A DNA stretch of 64,000 nucleotides, taken from NCBI RefSeq assembly GCF_000150275.1, contig NW_002060944.1, positions 396,860 through 460,859 on the forward strand, read 5' to 3'. The stretch's first letter is position 1; each line of letters starts with the position of its first letter. A program made the translations under genes and the position numbers. This DNA is from Trichoplax adhaerens (Eukaryota > Placozoa > Uniplacotomia > Trichoplacea > Trichoplacidae). Under the pieces are notes generated by a model. It made no database searches. It was not told the DNA's origin and was given only the letters and a program-made list of their open reading frames with translations. Below, in pieces: positions 12,792 through 25,708 of the stretch.

Positions 12792-13447
12792 TCTTTTCAA
12801 AATTAATTAATTAAATTGGCAAAGTTACTCTGTAGAACAATGTCTCACTTAGAAACTGTGCAATAGTATATCATGCGTTGGTCGGAAATAGGTTCTCGTG
12901 CCGTATATAGTTGATGGCAATCTGTATCTGATCTCTAAGAAAAATTCGTTCAATCTTTGCTACGCTACTTGATCACGATTTCGAGAATTTTGTAACGTAG
13001 GAATTAACCTCCAAATAGAAACCATTTTTTTAATTCAACAATAAGTTACTAGGGTAACTTGGATGATGAACATTGGTCAAATTACAAAATCATAAAGTCT
13101 GGTATGAAGTATCCAATACCATCACCATGCACAGTCTTACAGTCTTTTTAGTAGCATGACGACGTTTCCATGCTAAAGCTAAATTACGAACATAGCACAT
13201 GAACGGTTAGATGATCTATTAAATAGTGCAGATTAGAAAAACTTTCTGGGAAACAAGTAGTTTGTAGCTGAATAATTGTGATGAGAACTATTTTCATAGG
13301 CGCACGGAACTGCTACAGAAGCCAAGTATCATCCAATGAAAGCTTTCAATGCACACTAAATGCAATTGCAGACTGTTTATTATTGAAAACCTTGAATTTG
13401 CAGAATAGCGAATCTGCAATTCTCTAATCAGTAGTACACAAGAAACA

Positions 13448-13567
13448 ATGCTTAGAACTTTTGATTATCGAGTTCTACGATATCGCAATATTAGAATGGC
13501 GACTTTATTATTACAAAGAGGCATCACAGATCGACCGCTTACGAAGAAGCAAACGTTTTTAAATTGA
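13448..13567 (+). CDS. Weak candidate short ORF (39 aa, Arg/Leu-rich)
   Basis: An ATG at 13448 opens 39 codons ending in TGA at 13565-13567; the product is basic and leucine-rich (MLRTFDYRVLRYRNIRMATL...). An open run of this length is not rare in AT-rich DNA. No homologue is recognised. Confidence 0.15.
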   Translation: MLRTFDYRVLRYRNIRMATLLLQRGITDRPLTKKQTFLN

Positions 13568-14238
13568 ATCTTGGAATAATTTAGTTAATAAATAATCCTT
13601 TTTACTAGTTAAATAGGATTAACAAGATACGGATTTTGGTATTTGTTGCTAAAGTTTGCATATATCTTAGCGAGTACTTTAACTGTTAGCGTTTGATTTT
13701 AGCTTACATTATTTTCACGAAACCTTCCAACTCATAGTAACCGTAGAACAAATCGCAAGATCAGTCATGAACTAGCTAGAGAAGATAGAAATATCAAACT
13801 GTCACACTTGTGAAACTAAAACTATACCGTACTAATCTAATATAAGAAAGATTAGCCATGTCATTGAAAATTGTCGTTAAACATGTTCCGTCTTGCCAAT
13901 TAGTAATTGATGATGATGGGAAATTGATAAAAACAAGATGCTAATCGATATCTACTAGCCTACGTCTGTGGCAAGATGTAAAATTTTTGAACGACAAACA
14001 CCTATATTCATTCAATATTTTCAACCTGTCATATTCTTTTACAGTACTTATTGTTTAGCTGGAAGATGCAAATCAACTAATGCATTAATCAAATGTTATC
14101 AAAGACTAGTTGTAGATAGTTTGTCAACCACCGATACTGGATCATCTAGGCCTCATGTAATAAATGTAACTTTGACACGTAGAATCTGCATCATCTATTA
14201 TTACATCAACAAAAAATTAGAATTAAAGATTGCTTTGT

Positions 14239-14337
14239 AGAATGGACCCGTATCAATGTCTCATCGTTTAAGTCAAGAATTCGATTAAGCGCTGTAAGAG
14301 GTGGAAATTCGCTAAGGGATTACGGCTCGTCCATTCT
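14239..14337. ncRNA. Possible structured RNA or foldback element
   Basis: The ends pair: AGAATGGAC (14239-14247) with GTCCATTCT (14329-14337), a perfect 9-bp stem. CCGTA (14248-14252) pairs with TACGG (14321-14325), leaving a three-base CTC bulge. The roughly 68-nt interior is richer in G+C than its surroundings. The shape fits a small structured RNA or a short terminal-inverted-repeat element. No named RNA family is recognised. Confidence 0.35.
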
Positions 14338-14389
14338 ATTTATCTCGAACAAGTAATTTACAAACTACCGAAGGCAATTTACTGAAAGC

Positions 14390-14797
14390 GCTGATTTGTA
14401 ATATTAGTTTATTAATGTATATTCTTAACATCATAATACAGTATATCCCATACAGGCAATGTTTTAGTGTCACCATATGAATACAGTAATGGATTTCTAG
14501 TTCTAGAGGCCATGATGAGGTTAATCTTCCAAACCCTGTAGAATTTTTCAATCACGATAAATCGTATCAAACTATGTTTAGAGTATCAGGACCAAAGCGT
14601 AAAGTTTGGACCTGAGCAGTAATTGAGCGTTTTGGCAGGTAAAATGCTTCGATCTCGACAACTGAACTTGCAACTAAGGAGTGAGTCTCTTCATAATTTC
14701 CTTCAGCTATCTTATAATTGAAGATACGGCAAATCGCAGTAGTAATAATAGTATACAAAAATGCGTTTGTATTGTAGAGAGGTAATAAAGATTGCAA
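14390..14797 (-). pseudogene. Possible WD40/propeller gene fragment
   Basis: Minus-strand pieces read like isolated propeller exons: one ends in a run around KRSITAQVQTLRFGPDTLN (about 14570-14700). Another, after an acceptor-like CTACAG near 14538, reads VWKINLIMAS... and PVWDILYYD. They could be decayed exons of a WD40 or APAF1-like gene. No complete chain, start or promoter was found, and chance open frames remain possible. Confidence 0.2.
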
Positions 14798-16947
14798 TTA
14801 CAGTAACACCTTTGTCACCGTAAGCTTTTAGATGTTGTAATTTGCTGTAGGGCATTAGTGTTTAATGACGATCGCAAAAACAATGGCGATTAATGAATGC
14901 ATTAAGCCAACAAGATATAATACTTTTATAACATAAACTATTAAATATATCTAGGTGAATCTAGTAGTTCATACCTATTACCCCCTTCAAAATACTTGGT
15001 AATTTTGTTTATTGCATGTTTTATTGTGCTTACAAGGGGAAATCTCTTTATTCATCGTTTCACAAAAAGTCATAGATTAAGTTCATGGCGAAGGGCTGCC
15101 GAAATGCATATGAATCATGTAACAACAATACTAAACGGTAAAGCATGTAGCGGTCAATATTGCAAGTTGATCAAAGTAATAGTTAAGCCATTACTTTACT
15201 CTAGCAACTCTCATATATTATAGCCATCTTACTCTTGTGATCGTTACAAATACTTCACAGCATGAACTCACCTTTATCCCTAACCTTAAAATTTCACAGA
15301 ATGACTTCCATTACGAATTCACCGGAGATTATTTCTCCAAAATTAATTAGTTTAAAAGATACATAAAGCTGCGTCTCGTTTTTGACTTTGTACAGAATAA
15401 GCTGTTCATGGCTATTACTTATGATGTAAATAATTGAATTGCCTTTGAACTTAATCAATCATTCAAAGCTTATCGACTTCGGCTAGTTGTCATATTATTA
15501 GAATGTTTAACAGCCAGTATGAGTTCATTGACTTTTCCAATTTAAAATCCGAGAAAAATTCCCTAATAAATTAAACTAAATTAATCCATCATTACGTCTA
15601 TGGTCTCGCAATTCCTACTATCTCATTCCCATTCTTAATTAAACACATTAATATTTTTTAAAACGTTATTTTAACTTTCTTAAATAATTCTTTAGACATA
15701 AATACGACGATTGTCTTAAATTTTGTAATGTTAATTACAGTAGTATTAACGGAAGTTGGTGCTGCAATACAGTGTCGAGAAAAGAAAGTATTTTTGGGAT
15801 AGATATTATTTCTAGTGAACTAATAAGATAAGTTCATGCCCTTTTCACTTTAGAGAAACTCAATAACTACAAGTCTACGTAATTATCGTATTAGAAAATT
15901 GCTAAACCAGCAGCTAGTATTATGCACTTTGATACAGCACGAAACATTCACGTACTGTCACGGCATACTTCTACCAATTTCATTAAATTAATACGCTTCT
16001 CCATACATAAAATGATTACAGTATATTCGTATACTTTGATATTTTTTCCGTATTGATTAGTATAGCATGGAAATAAAAATGTCAATGTACTAATAACTAA
16101 AACGTGGAAATGATTTCTCCCTTACATTTCTTATAATATAGCGATGTTATGATCTGTAATTCTAAATTCTACTGAATATACATATTAAGGCATTTATCTA
16201 CTACATTATTAAAGATAGCTTAAAATAGAGTGATCGCGATAAAGTAATTTGTCAGCAATGCTATTTATTTGGTTTATTAGGACTGTCATAATTATTCAGC
16301 ACGTGATGTACAGAAAAATATAACAGCACATTTCATCGACTAATTCAGATAATTGGATTATAATTAAAAATAATTTATACGCAGAGCACAAATTAAATTT
16401 ACCAACACATATATAATAGAACTAATCTTATTATTGCCTATCAATGCTACATTCATTCAATCAGTTACACTATTTTCCCCTTTAGATTAGCATCGATTGA
16501 AATGGTACAAGTAGCTTAGAATCCATTTAATTATTGGACATTATTTATGGCATTATGAAACAGCAAGAAATTTATAGCGTATAATTAATCAACTTCAATT
16601 TACAGAAATTCTATAACATACCTGTACCGAATAACATCTGCTTATATAATTTATGAGTAATTTATATATTTATATCAATGATATAGATTAAAATATTCAG
16701 ATCTGTTTTCCTTTCTAGTTTCTATTACCTCTATTTCAATAGGTACTCTATTTCTAAATTCTTTCTTTACTTCATTATAACAGTTTAGCTTATATATCAA
16801 CTATAGCTTATAATGATAATGTAGCCGATCATACAGCAAATACACAAAGTAACATTAAGTGTTTGTCATGAATGAATGGCTAAATTAAATTTCTAGGCAT
16901 TTGCAAATAATCGATTTAACGTCTATTCCAATAAGGACCAATCGATT

Positions 16948-18255
16948 CTATACGTCTATTGAAATACTAAAATCTTCGCTATTTACTGCCTTACTATCGA
17001 GCAGTTTAGAGCGAAAATAGACAGCTCTCTGTAATATTTTACGGGCTTCTATATATTTTCCTTGCATTATGTGTATTGCGGCAATTTTTTTACAACTAGT
17101 AATAACAGATGAGTGATTTTCTGAATATATATTTGTTCGCGATTCCATGCTTTTTTTATAAAAATAAATTGCTTGATCATATTGACCTTGATGATAATAA
17201 ACATTAGCAATATTTTCCTGGGTGATAACAACATATAAGCTTATTTCTCCTAAAATTTGTACTTGAATAATTAGACATTTATTGTACATTGATAAAGCTT
17301 CTTTATATCTTTGTTGATGGAGGAATATACAACCAATATTATTATATGAAGTAGCAACATCTAAATTGTGGTCACCAAGTATCTCTTGTTGAATATTAAG
17401 TGATTTCTGATACATTAAAAGAGCGCCTCCATACTTACACTGACTGTCATATATCCCACCAATGTTATTGTATGATATAGCTATATCGAGATTACTCTCT
17501 TCCAATGTTTGTCGCTGAATAGAAAGAGATTTCTGATACATAGCCAGTGCTTTATCGAATTGAAATTGTCGATAATAGATACATCCGAAATTGTTATATG
17601 AATTAGCAATACTCAAGCTATTATCGCCGAAAATTTTTCTTTGAATTGTAGCACATTTCTGCAGCATTTCTATAGCATAATCGTATTGGTATTGGTGATA
17701 GTAAATCAGTCCAATATTATTGTAAGATATAGCAACATCTAAATGATCTATTCCTGGTAATTTAAGTCGAATGTGAAGAGATTTTCGATACATGGATAAT
17801 GCTTCTTCAAATTGAGACATACGAGAGAGAACATAACCAATCTCGTGATAAATATTAGCAACTTTCTGTTTTTTTGCTTTTGGTATTAGATCCAAACATT
17901 TCCTGTAATCATCTAACGCTTCTTTATACAATTCTTTCCTAGTCTTAATAAGTCCTTGATTATAGAAGCATTGAGCGAGACTTGATAAATCTTTCATTTT
18001 TTCAGCTATTTTTTGTGATTGAAAACAATTTGCTAAGGCCAATTCAAAACGAAATTCTTCTCTAAAAGTAATGGAAATATCCAGATAAATATGAAATCGA
18101 AGTGGATTGTTTCTCCGATTAGTCAAACATTTAGTTAGATCCAAAGCTTGATTAAAACATTCCCGGGCTTGCTGATAATTTTTCTTGTGATAGGCCCGTT
18201 TACCAGCCTTTCGTAAGGTCTGAGCTTGCGAAAATAGAGTCTGTTGATTACCCAT
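16948..18255 (-). CDS. Intronless tetratricopeptide-repeat protein, kinesin-light-chain type
   Basis: A 435-residue open frame with no introns. From about residue 7 to 415 it is an array of about nine TPR units. The central ones have the 42-residue spacing typical of kinesin light chain and nephrocystin-3 proteins, each with the signature SYNNIG-IY...Q..Y..AL.MY.KSL.IQ. N-terminal units are more diverged (AYHKKNYQQARECFNQAL), and the C-terminal units also drift (ITSCKKIAAIHIMQGKY). No other domain is present before or after, so a scaffold or adaptor role is the most that can be inferred. The ATG at 18255 is followed by a polar MGNQQTLFSQAQ N-terminus; a Gly at position 2 followed by Asn is compatible with N-myristoylation, though weakly. 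Lack of introns in an intron-rich neighbourhood suggests origin by retrocopy or a TPR family that expands as single-exon copies. Confidence 0.85.
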   Translation of the reverse strand: MGNQQTLFSQAQTLRKAGKRAYHKKNYQQARECFNQALDLTKCLTNRRNNPLRFHIYLDISITFREEFRFELALANCFQSQKIAEKMKDLSSLAQCFYNQGLIKTRKELYKEALDDYRKCLDLIPKAKKQKVANIYHEIGYVLSRMSQFEEALSMYRKSLHIRLKLPGIDHLDVAISYNNIGLIYYHQYQYDYAIEMLQKCATIQRKIFGDNSLSIANSYNNFGCIYYRQFQFDKALAMYQKSLSIQRQTLEESNLDIAISYNNIGGIYDSQCKYGGALLMYQKSLNIQQEILGDHNLDVATSYNNIGCIFLHQQRYKEALSMYNKCLIIQVQILGEISLYVVITQENIANVYYHQGQYDQAIYFYKKSMESRTNIYSENHSSVITSCKKIAAIHIMQGKYIEARKILQRAVYFRSKLLDSKAVNSEDFSISIDV

Positions 18256-20606
18256 GTCACAAAAACATGTAAAAATTAGCGATATTAGTGTCTTGTACGA
18301 TTTACAATTTGTGAGTTATAATATACTTTATGACAATTTAAAAATCATCTGAATACACCATAAAATCTGAAGAATTTTTACAAAATTTTAAACAAACTGA
18401 AATGAAACTGTTCGAAAATTCGAAAAATGCCACTTAAATCATATCCATATCCAACCATAGGGTCTGAAACCGAGGAAAAGAAGCATTATTTCCTTTCAAT
18501 TTTTCCTTTGAATTGCAAAGGTGCTCAAAGACTATTATACGTATTATTTTTAATTAGCTACTAATTATCTATAAGTGCATATTGAATGGGTTTATCGGAC
18601 TATTTATTTATCAATTTTAGGACATTTTACAATTAATGTTCGACCAATTAATAATTTCAAGTTATTCTATTTAATAATTGATTAATTATATTTTGAGATG
18701 CACAGAACATTATAAGTTAATGAAATCATTGCTTAGTTTTACTCAAGCTCAAATAAAATGTAATGATTACATTACTTTTCTCTCAATTTTTTCTATTTGC
18801 TGAAACTATACGCTAAATTTTTATTTTATCATTGGATAATTGATATATTTAAATGACTGCAAAGTAACTTAGTATTGTGATTGTAGACTATAAGCCAAGC
18901 CTATTATGATGTACAGTAGTGTCGTTTCTACATTTATCTTATGATATTTTTAGTAGCCCATAATTATAGACAGTAATTTTAGACTTTGTACTAGAGTACA
19001 GATGAATGCATACGGTAAGATTTTAAGTTACTAATAAGGTTATAGGTAAAAACAGAAATGTAAATCAAGTATTAGGATATGGTTAGTTTATTGTACTTTA
19101 TGTGGTAGCAATAATGTCGACGCAAATACCGTATTCGTTACCATATTGGATTAATGATGGTCTGCCATAAAATAGTGTTACTAATAATAATTAGATTATG
19201 TGTAAATAAGGCAAAATGCTGCTATGCTGATTGTAGCGCTGCGTAGGCTACGAAGAGTATAAAAGCCAGAGACATTAAGTTATCTAATTGTTCTTTCTAG
19301 AAGTCTTCAATGTTTGTATTTGACTAGATTAGAGCTATGTGTCGCTAGTCTTTGTATTAGATCTAATAAAATTCTAATTTTTTGCCAATTTTAATTTTGA
19401 GATCGGAATTTTATCACACTAATATGCTTTATTCTTAATACTAATCGATATGATATTCTTATACGGTGACTGAAGTTAGCTTAGCTACTAGATTTCGAGA
19501 ACTCAACGCTGAAAATTTTATTATCTCATGTAGGATGAATTAATTCATGATTTTTACAGTAGTCTATTTCATTAATCACTAGTGCAAACTCCCGTCGCTT
19601 TGCTGACGGTTTACGATAAAGTGCTCATTTAACAGATAGTATATTACCATTTGTCGTAGACCTGTCAGAGGTTCAATAACTTTATACCTTGTAGGCAAGA
19701 ATCTGCAGCTACATATTAAATATGGTTCTATTGAAGCTTTAGGTATAGGATAAATGCTATTAAAATAATATTAGAAATGTTACTTTTGGGAGTCAGACAA
19801 AAATGTGATATCAAAACTCCCCAAAATTATAGGGGTCTATACTTCTATGGTCTTTGCTTACAATTTGCAACAGTGATGAAGATCCGAATAAGCTTAAAAA
19901 GATAAGAGCGATAGTACATTAGCAAAAGTATACTCACCGACTATTTATGAGTATTTTCGAAGAAGCTACTATGAAATGCTAGAAATAGCAAACAGTTTTT
20001 GGCAGTACATTGCAGATAATCTGAAAACATGTGTCACAATTTCACTTCTGCGACAAGGTAAAGTACGGTAAAAGTCTATAAGTAGCTACAGACTTTAATG
20101 CCCTTTTACTTAACGTTAAACACACATAGCAAAAGACTGTAAAGATGAAACTTTTATTAGCAAAGATATATCTACAACTTTTTACCACTACTGAACTCAA
20201 ATGTTGAGGTTTATATAGGAACCGTCTAATTCGTAAACAACAACAGTATTATTGTTATACTTTAGTAGGAGAAATATCTCGAACTGAGATGTTCCTAACA
20301 TAGCTTTTCTATCAGTAAATATTTTGAATCTTTTACTCATAATTAATCTTAATCTAAGCTCGTAGGTTGTCTAATTCAACTATCATCAACTAGAACTTGA
20401 ATCATCTTACAGCTATCTATCATACAATAACAATCAATATCAAATATGTAATGAACTATTACAAACAACATCCATGTTAAGGCATTACTTATCTTACCTA
20501 GCACTACAAGTATGGATATTCTCCATACTAGCTACTACTGTACTTATTAAACTATCCTAATAAGTTCGAATTATCTTGATTGTCACTTACTTATGGTAGA
20601 ATGTAA

Positions 20607-20633
20607 ATTATCGTGGAAATGTCCCACGATAAT
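20607..20633. repeat. Short perfect hairpin
   Basis: ATTATCGTGG (20607-20616) pairs perfectly with CCACGATAAT (20624-20633) around a 7-nt loop. No gene border is adjacent; function unknown. Confidence 0.5.
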
Positions 20634-23600
20634 ACATATCGTAATCTGAATATTCTGTATTAGTCATCAGATGTCTATGTTTGTGAATACTGTTGTCTGT
20701 ATTAGGGAGTCGTAGCTAAAGTTAATGTCTAATTCAGAGAATGATTCTAAAGTTAATCGTACTAACTATAACTCATGTACTGTTGAGGAAGAGTATATAA
20801 ACGCAATATATCGTGTAATAAAGTTAATTCTGAAACTTAGTGATTAACGTAAAATACGAGGTGTCTAAGTCTTCGTGTAGTCTGCTTGTAGCGCAAAAGT
20901 GTTTCTGATAGTGCAGATATCGTTCCTTGATACGTGCTTCAAGGGATTGATTTATTGATCATACATTACGTTATCTTCTTGCAAAGCTGTTTTGTGACAA
21001 AAACTTAATTCGGTTTAACTTCTTATAGATTTTATTTCGTATCTTAACGTATTGTAAACAAGACTCCTTTATTCGGGTTAGCACTTACGAATTATCAGTC
21101 GTGAAAATAACTTGTATATGGATTTATAGTTTAAAATAAAATTTTGTTTTGAACTCCTTAGAAATATGAAACTTTCTTTAGGAATTGTTGTTATTAGTGA
21201 TAAAGTAAATCCTTGCGGTATTACGACGAATTAGCAAATGTTTCGAGTAGTTATTTGAAATATAGAAATTTGATATAGTTTGTAATAGAAACAAACATAT
21301 GTATGAAATTGTTTATTACTTCAAATTAATCAATTTAGCAGTTACCTAAATCAAAAATTGCATTCATTGATCAATCAGTCTGTTAACTGATAAATATGAA
21401 AGTAGGGGCTGAAATTGAAATACTTTGAATTCAAAAGTACTGAAATAGCAAACGGGCGGCTAAAATCAACAAGTAATTCGATGAAATGGAGCACTAAAAC
21501 TTTAATCGATCTTTCAAATTTTCTGCCCATAAATTATGGAAAAAATATAGACCGTTCCTAATTTAGGAAAGAGTCTAACGAATTACTTCAAGAATATGTG
21601 GAATAAAATCTTTTCTATTAGAAACTTTTCAGCTTTTCAAAGACTAAATTCATAATAAAGTTAAAGACACAATCACTTTAAATCTGATTTAAATCGCAGG
21701 AGACAATTTGTGATTTAGTATCTTTAAAATATTTAAGTAAGAACTAGCAATTCTTGTAAATTTTCACTTCATTACTTAACTTCAGATTCCTCTAACGATA
21801 CCAAGAACTATCTACCTTGAGTCATCTACTTATAATATTATATACAACTACATTTATACTATGGTAAATCTGAATTATGTTATCGTAGAAATCATAAAAG
21901 TTTTTAAACTATCTTATTATCTCTAGCTAAAGCATTGCGCTCATAGTTCGCTGTTAGACTACAAACGAATTGATAAATTTTCATAGCTACGGCATACTAC
22001 ATAGTCTACATTCGTTACTGTTGTGGGAATTAATGCAGCATAGCTTTCCTCGAAAAATGTCTAAATGATCGGAAAATGATAATTTCAAATAGCCACTACA
22101 ACAACCACCTATGACACGATGAAGGAATCATTTCTTAACATCCTTCCGATATCTTATAATATTTCCCTGATTAACTTTTAAGAAATCAGAATCAATCATA
22201 TTAAAACCAGGGACTTTTCGATTTTAATCTTTAATTCTCATTTTTTTAATTTAAGAATTTGATTTTTATCGTAAAGTCCTAGTTAAAACTTACGTACTGG
22301 TAGATGCTGTAATAATATATTCATTGGCCGTAACATATTAATAACAAAGCCTTTATCGTATAAATTTCTTAAAATTTATACTTACTAAATCGAAATAGTT
22401 AACAATATCTTCTTTTATATACGGTATAATTGTTAGGAGAATTGTTCTGCATCCAATCCTCAATATTACGTAAAATTAGAAGTTGGGTGTAATTAGAGTT
22501 GCTGATGTCTAATAAAGTTTTATTTATCTTGCATCACACAGTATATAGTTGTTAGCAAAATTGATCCATATCTAATCCTTCAGTATCATCTAAAAGTTAG
22601 ACATATCATAGTTGCTAATATCGGCAGAAATCGATGTATCATGGTTGCTCTATTTAATTACCTAGTACAAATTATGTTGTAGATTTAATATTGTGATGTA
22701 GCCGCCACAAATATTACAATATGATCTATTCATAGTAAAGCTTTACTTTGTTACATAAGTTAGTCCACCTACTAAATTACTAAAATAACTATAAAAGAAA
22801 TCATAGTTAGTTGTGCATCTAATAGGTACAGGGACGATTTAAAAATTCTATCATTATAAATACTAAGGACTATCTACATTCAGTTTAAAACAGTTCGACT
22901 TATCACATCAACTTACAATTCGAATTTGTTTTTGTTTAAGCTTATAGCCGTATTCCTAAGCTCTTATTAACACTGCTTAAAAAATATAAAATAAACCTCC
23001 GGAAATATTGCAAATAACTGACTTTTCCTGATTCGCCTTTAAAATATTTTATTTAATCGGTACGCTGCTATTGCAAGGCTTTTATCGAAAACAATAAATG
23101 GAAAAATGATTGACAATATCCATTTCGCTCTGCACCATTTATTGGTAAAGTAAGCACTGCTTTAATCTTTAATATCAAAAGATATTAAATATTTCAAAAT
23201 GATAATCTTTATTAATTGTTGGCTAATAAGTGATCTTGAACAGCGGCCGGTATACCACAATAAAGTTGAATTTTTATTATGAAAATAGTGAAACCGTTAA
23301 AGTACAAAGCCATGACACATGCAGTTTTAAACCTAGCTAACAAATGGATAGGCTCTTTAATTACTAGTGCACTATGCATAATTACAAAAATTTTGTTAAT
23401 CAATATTAGTAAAAAAGTAAGAATATTTCAAAATATCCAAAATGGTAGAGACAAGATAATTTCAAATAAAGCAGATGTTAGTACCGCTAAGAATTTATCA
23501 TTTACCTAATGTCTCCTATATTTTAAAATCTTTCCAAGATTAACCTTCATGAACTATAAGTAGTCATGCCATAACTTTAATATTAAATACAAAATCATTA

Positions 23601-23647
23601 TCATAAATCTATCCCGTTTTATGATTCCAGCCTTTATATGAACTATA

Positions 23648-23653
23648 TTTATT
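23648..23653 (-). promoter_or_regulatory. Candidate poly(A) signal of the MADF-BESS gene
   Basis: AATAAA on the minus strand, 68 nt past the stop codon of the MADF-BESS gene. Confidence 0.5.
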
Positions 23654-23720
23654 GGATAAGATATTTCTAGCTTATTATATCATAATCGTGATAGTTATTT
23701 TTCCATATTTATAATAATGG

Positions 23721-25708
23721 TTAGCAGAAGTGATCCACATCTGTGGTATCGAAATCGTCTAGAAAACTAGAACTAAAGCTATTGGTACTAGTAGATATTG
23801 GCGAAACAGTAGTATAATGGACAAACTTATATATAACATGATGATGAACAGTCTGTTCAGTTTGCTTATTTAAGTTCTCAACGGCTGGCGATAATGTTTG
23901 TAATGATTTATGCTCTATTATTACCTTTGGCCTGCACTCTTCTATAATATTACGAGTATGACTAAAAGATGACACTTTATCATGAATGGAATCGATTGAT
24001 TTAACTCTTTGAGTGTTATTTGTGATAATAGTTTCCATCAATTCGATGGACTTGCTATTATTTTCTCTCTCATCTGTTTTTTCTATTCCGTTTGATGGCT
24101 GATAGCAAGGATGACGGTAATGACATAGACAAGATACACTTGGATTCAAATCTTCACTACTTTTACACGCTATCATACGAGTATACGGATTGGATTTTGG
24201 CATAGTTTGCTGATATATCAGGTCTATAATCTTCCATTTAGTCCATTGAAGTGATGTTGAGTCTAGAACTTTTCTTAATTCATTTCCTACCAATTTACCA
24301 AAATGATCATAATCATCTTCAACTTGTCCTTCTTGTATCTTCAGCTCATTCATCGTTTTCAAGGCCTTCTCCGTACCATTATTATCCGATTTACTCCTCT
24401 TGCTACGATCATTCCCGATCTCAGTAATAGTCCATTCAGGACTCTCTGATCGCTTTACGGGTGTCTTTTTGCAATTTTCTCTGTTGGATAACTTACTGGA
24501 GCGTTGGGTGCTTGCTGACTATAATAATTTAAGTTTACGTATTAAGTTAAAATAGCAATAGATTTCTATTATAGGTAGGTAAGTGATAAAATGATACTCT
24601 AAGTTATCAATGGTCCACATCTTAGTCCGCAGATCATTTGGTATATTTCAAATTAGTTCACGAAATATTAATGATTTTGATAAAATAATAGCATTATTAA
24701 TTATCCTTTTCTATATAAAATCGATGATTTCACTTAGTTCATCAGTAAATATTTTATAAGCTATTTACTACAATAAAGACGCCTGAATTCGCATCTTAAG
24801 AAACTTTATGATGCAATTACAGTAATTGAGTCCTGAAGTACATGAAATATTTATGCTCTCTTTTCCTGTAACTTAAGAATTCTAATCTTTTTTACTTGCA
24901 TAATGAATTGGATAATGATTGATCTTCTAATATATTTTGTGTAGAAAACAGAACCTATCTTAATGCTATATTTTCTTTAAAATGCCTACAACTACACCTA
25001 CCGGATTAGTACTTCTATTCGGTAGGCTATCAAATGCTTCTTTTTCATGACTCTAGAGATAGTTAGAGAGCGACATGAGGAACAAACGTTTATCAAATAG
25101 AAATGCAGTATTTTACACATCTTAAAGATAATTTTTATCAAACATTCTTACTGATTCCGATTTATTAGCAATCACTTCCATCTTAGGCATAGAAGATATT
25201 ACCGACGACGGTTGTGATCGTTGCCCATAAATTTCTTCTTTGGACTTGAAACATAATTTTAAATGCAATTATTTTAATACCGTAACTGCCTCAGCTCTTT
25301 GAAAATTTATTTTAACGAGAAAATGTTTCTTTCGTTACTACGGCTTACCAATGGCGTACTCCATGTTGGTAATGGAGCTTGTACATCACGAAGAAATTTT
25401 AATGACTCAAAAAATGGCCATGTTGATTGGTAAATACTATTGGCAGCTACGCCCGATCTTCGCGTTGAAATCATTCGCTGATGTTCTCGAAAAAATTGAG
25501 TACGAAGCGAGTTCATTTTTTTCTCAGTTACTATGGGCTGACAATGTAATTTCTTAGCCATTTCCTTCCATGCCATGTATCGAACAGCTCGATTTTTATA
25601 ATGAGGATGCCAAACATTCCACAAGACTTCATTTTCACGATATAGATCAATCAGTTTCTTGATTTTTTCAATTCCCCAATCCAGTTCTGCTTGATAATTT
25701 CCTTCCAT
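23721..25708 (-). CDS. MADF-BESS domain transcription regulator
   Basis: Exons on the minus strand are 25349-25708, 25152-25244 and 23721-24518; all junctions are phase 0 with good GTAAG donors, giving 416 residues. Exon 1 is a full MADF domain (about 10-105): the Myb/SANT-like pattern LIDLYRENEVLWNV, HPHYKNR, AWKEMAKKL and LRTQFFREH, ending FFESLKFL. Exon 3 opens with a basic nuclear-type stretch (KKTPVKRSES, DRSKRSKS) followed at about 215-250 by a BESS-like motif (DDYDHFGKLVGNELRKVL) and a long Ser/Thr-rich tail. MADF domains bind DNA and BESS motifs mediate protein contacts, as in Drosophila Adf-1 and Stonewall, so a nuclear DNA-binding regulator is likely. The tail is not conserved with anything I recognise. 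Confidence 0.8.

Larger units (their letters stand above)
11914..16947. other. Stretch without a confident gene
   Basis: Several short open frames (up to 90 codons) occur on both strands, but none forms a convincing exon chain. Pieces that look slightly protein-like are listed separately (12527-12791, 13448-13567, 14390-14797). A structured foldback sits at 14239-14337. From about 15.3 to 16.9 kb I see only AT-rich DNA. This is the region where a missed small-exon gene is most likely. Confidence 0.4.
18256..23720. other. Long apparently intergenic stretch
   Basis: No exon chain is supported on either strand. It holds a 10-bp perfect hairpin (20607-20633) and two TATA-like boxes followed by AATAAA (19256 with 19363; 20792 with 20817) that could be decayed LTR or promoter remnants. 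Open frames at 23.2-23.5 kb overlap on both strands and look like chance. Confidence 0.45.

Noticed and set aside
13858-13944. 28-codon open frame beginning MSLKIVVKHV
   Set aside because: No donor in a usable phase and no partner exon; an open frame of this length is expected by chance.
25351-25557. Plus-strand open frame of 68 codons
   Set aside because: Antisense to the MADF exon on the minus strand.
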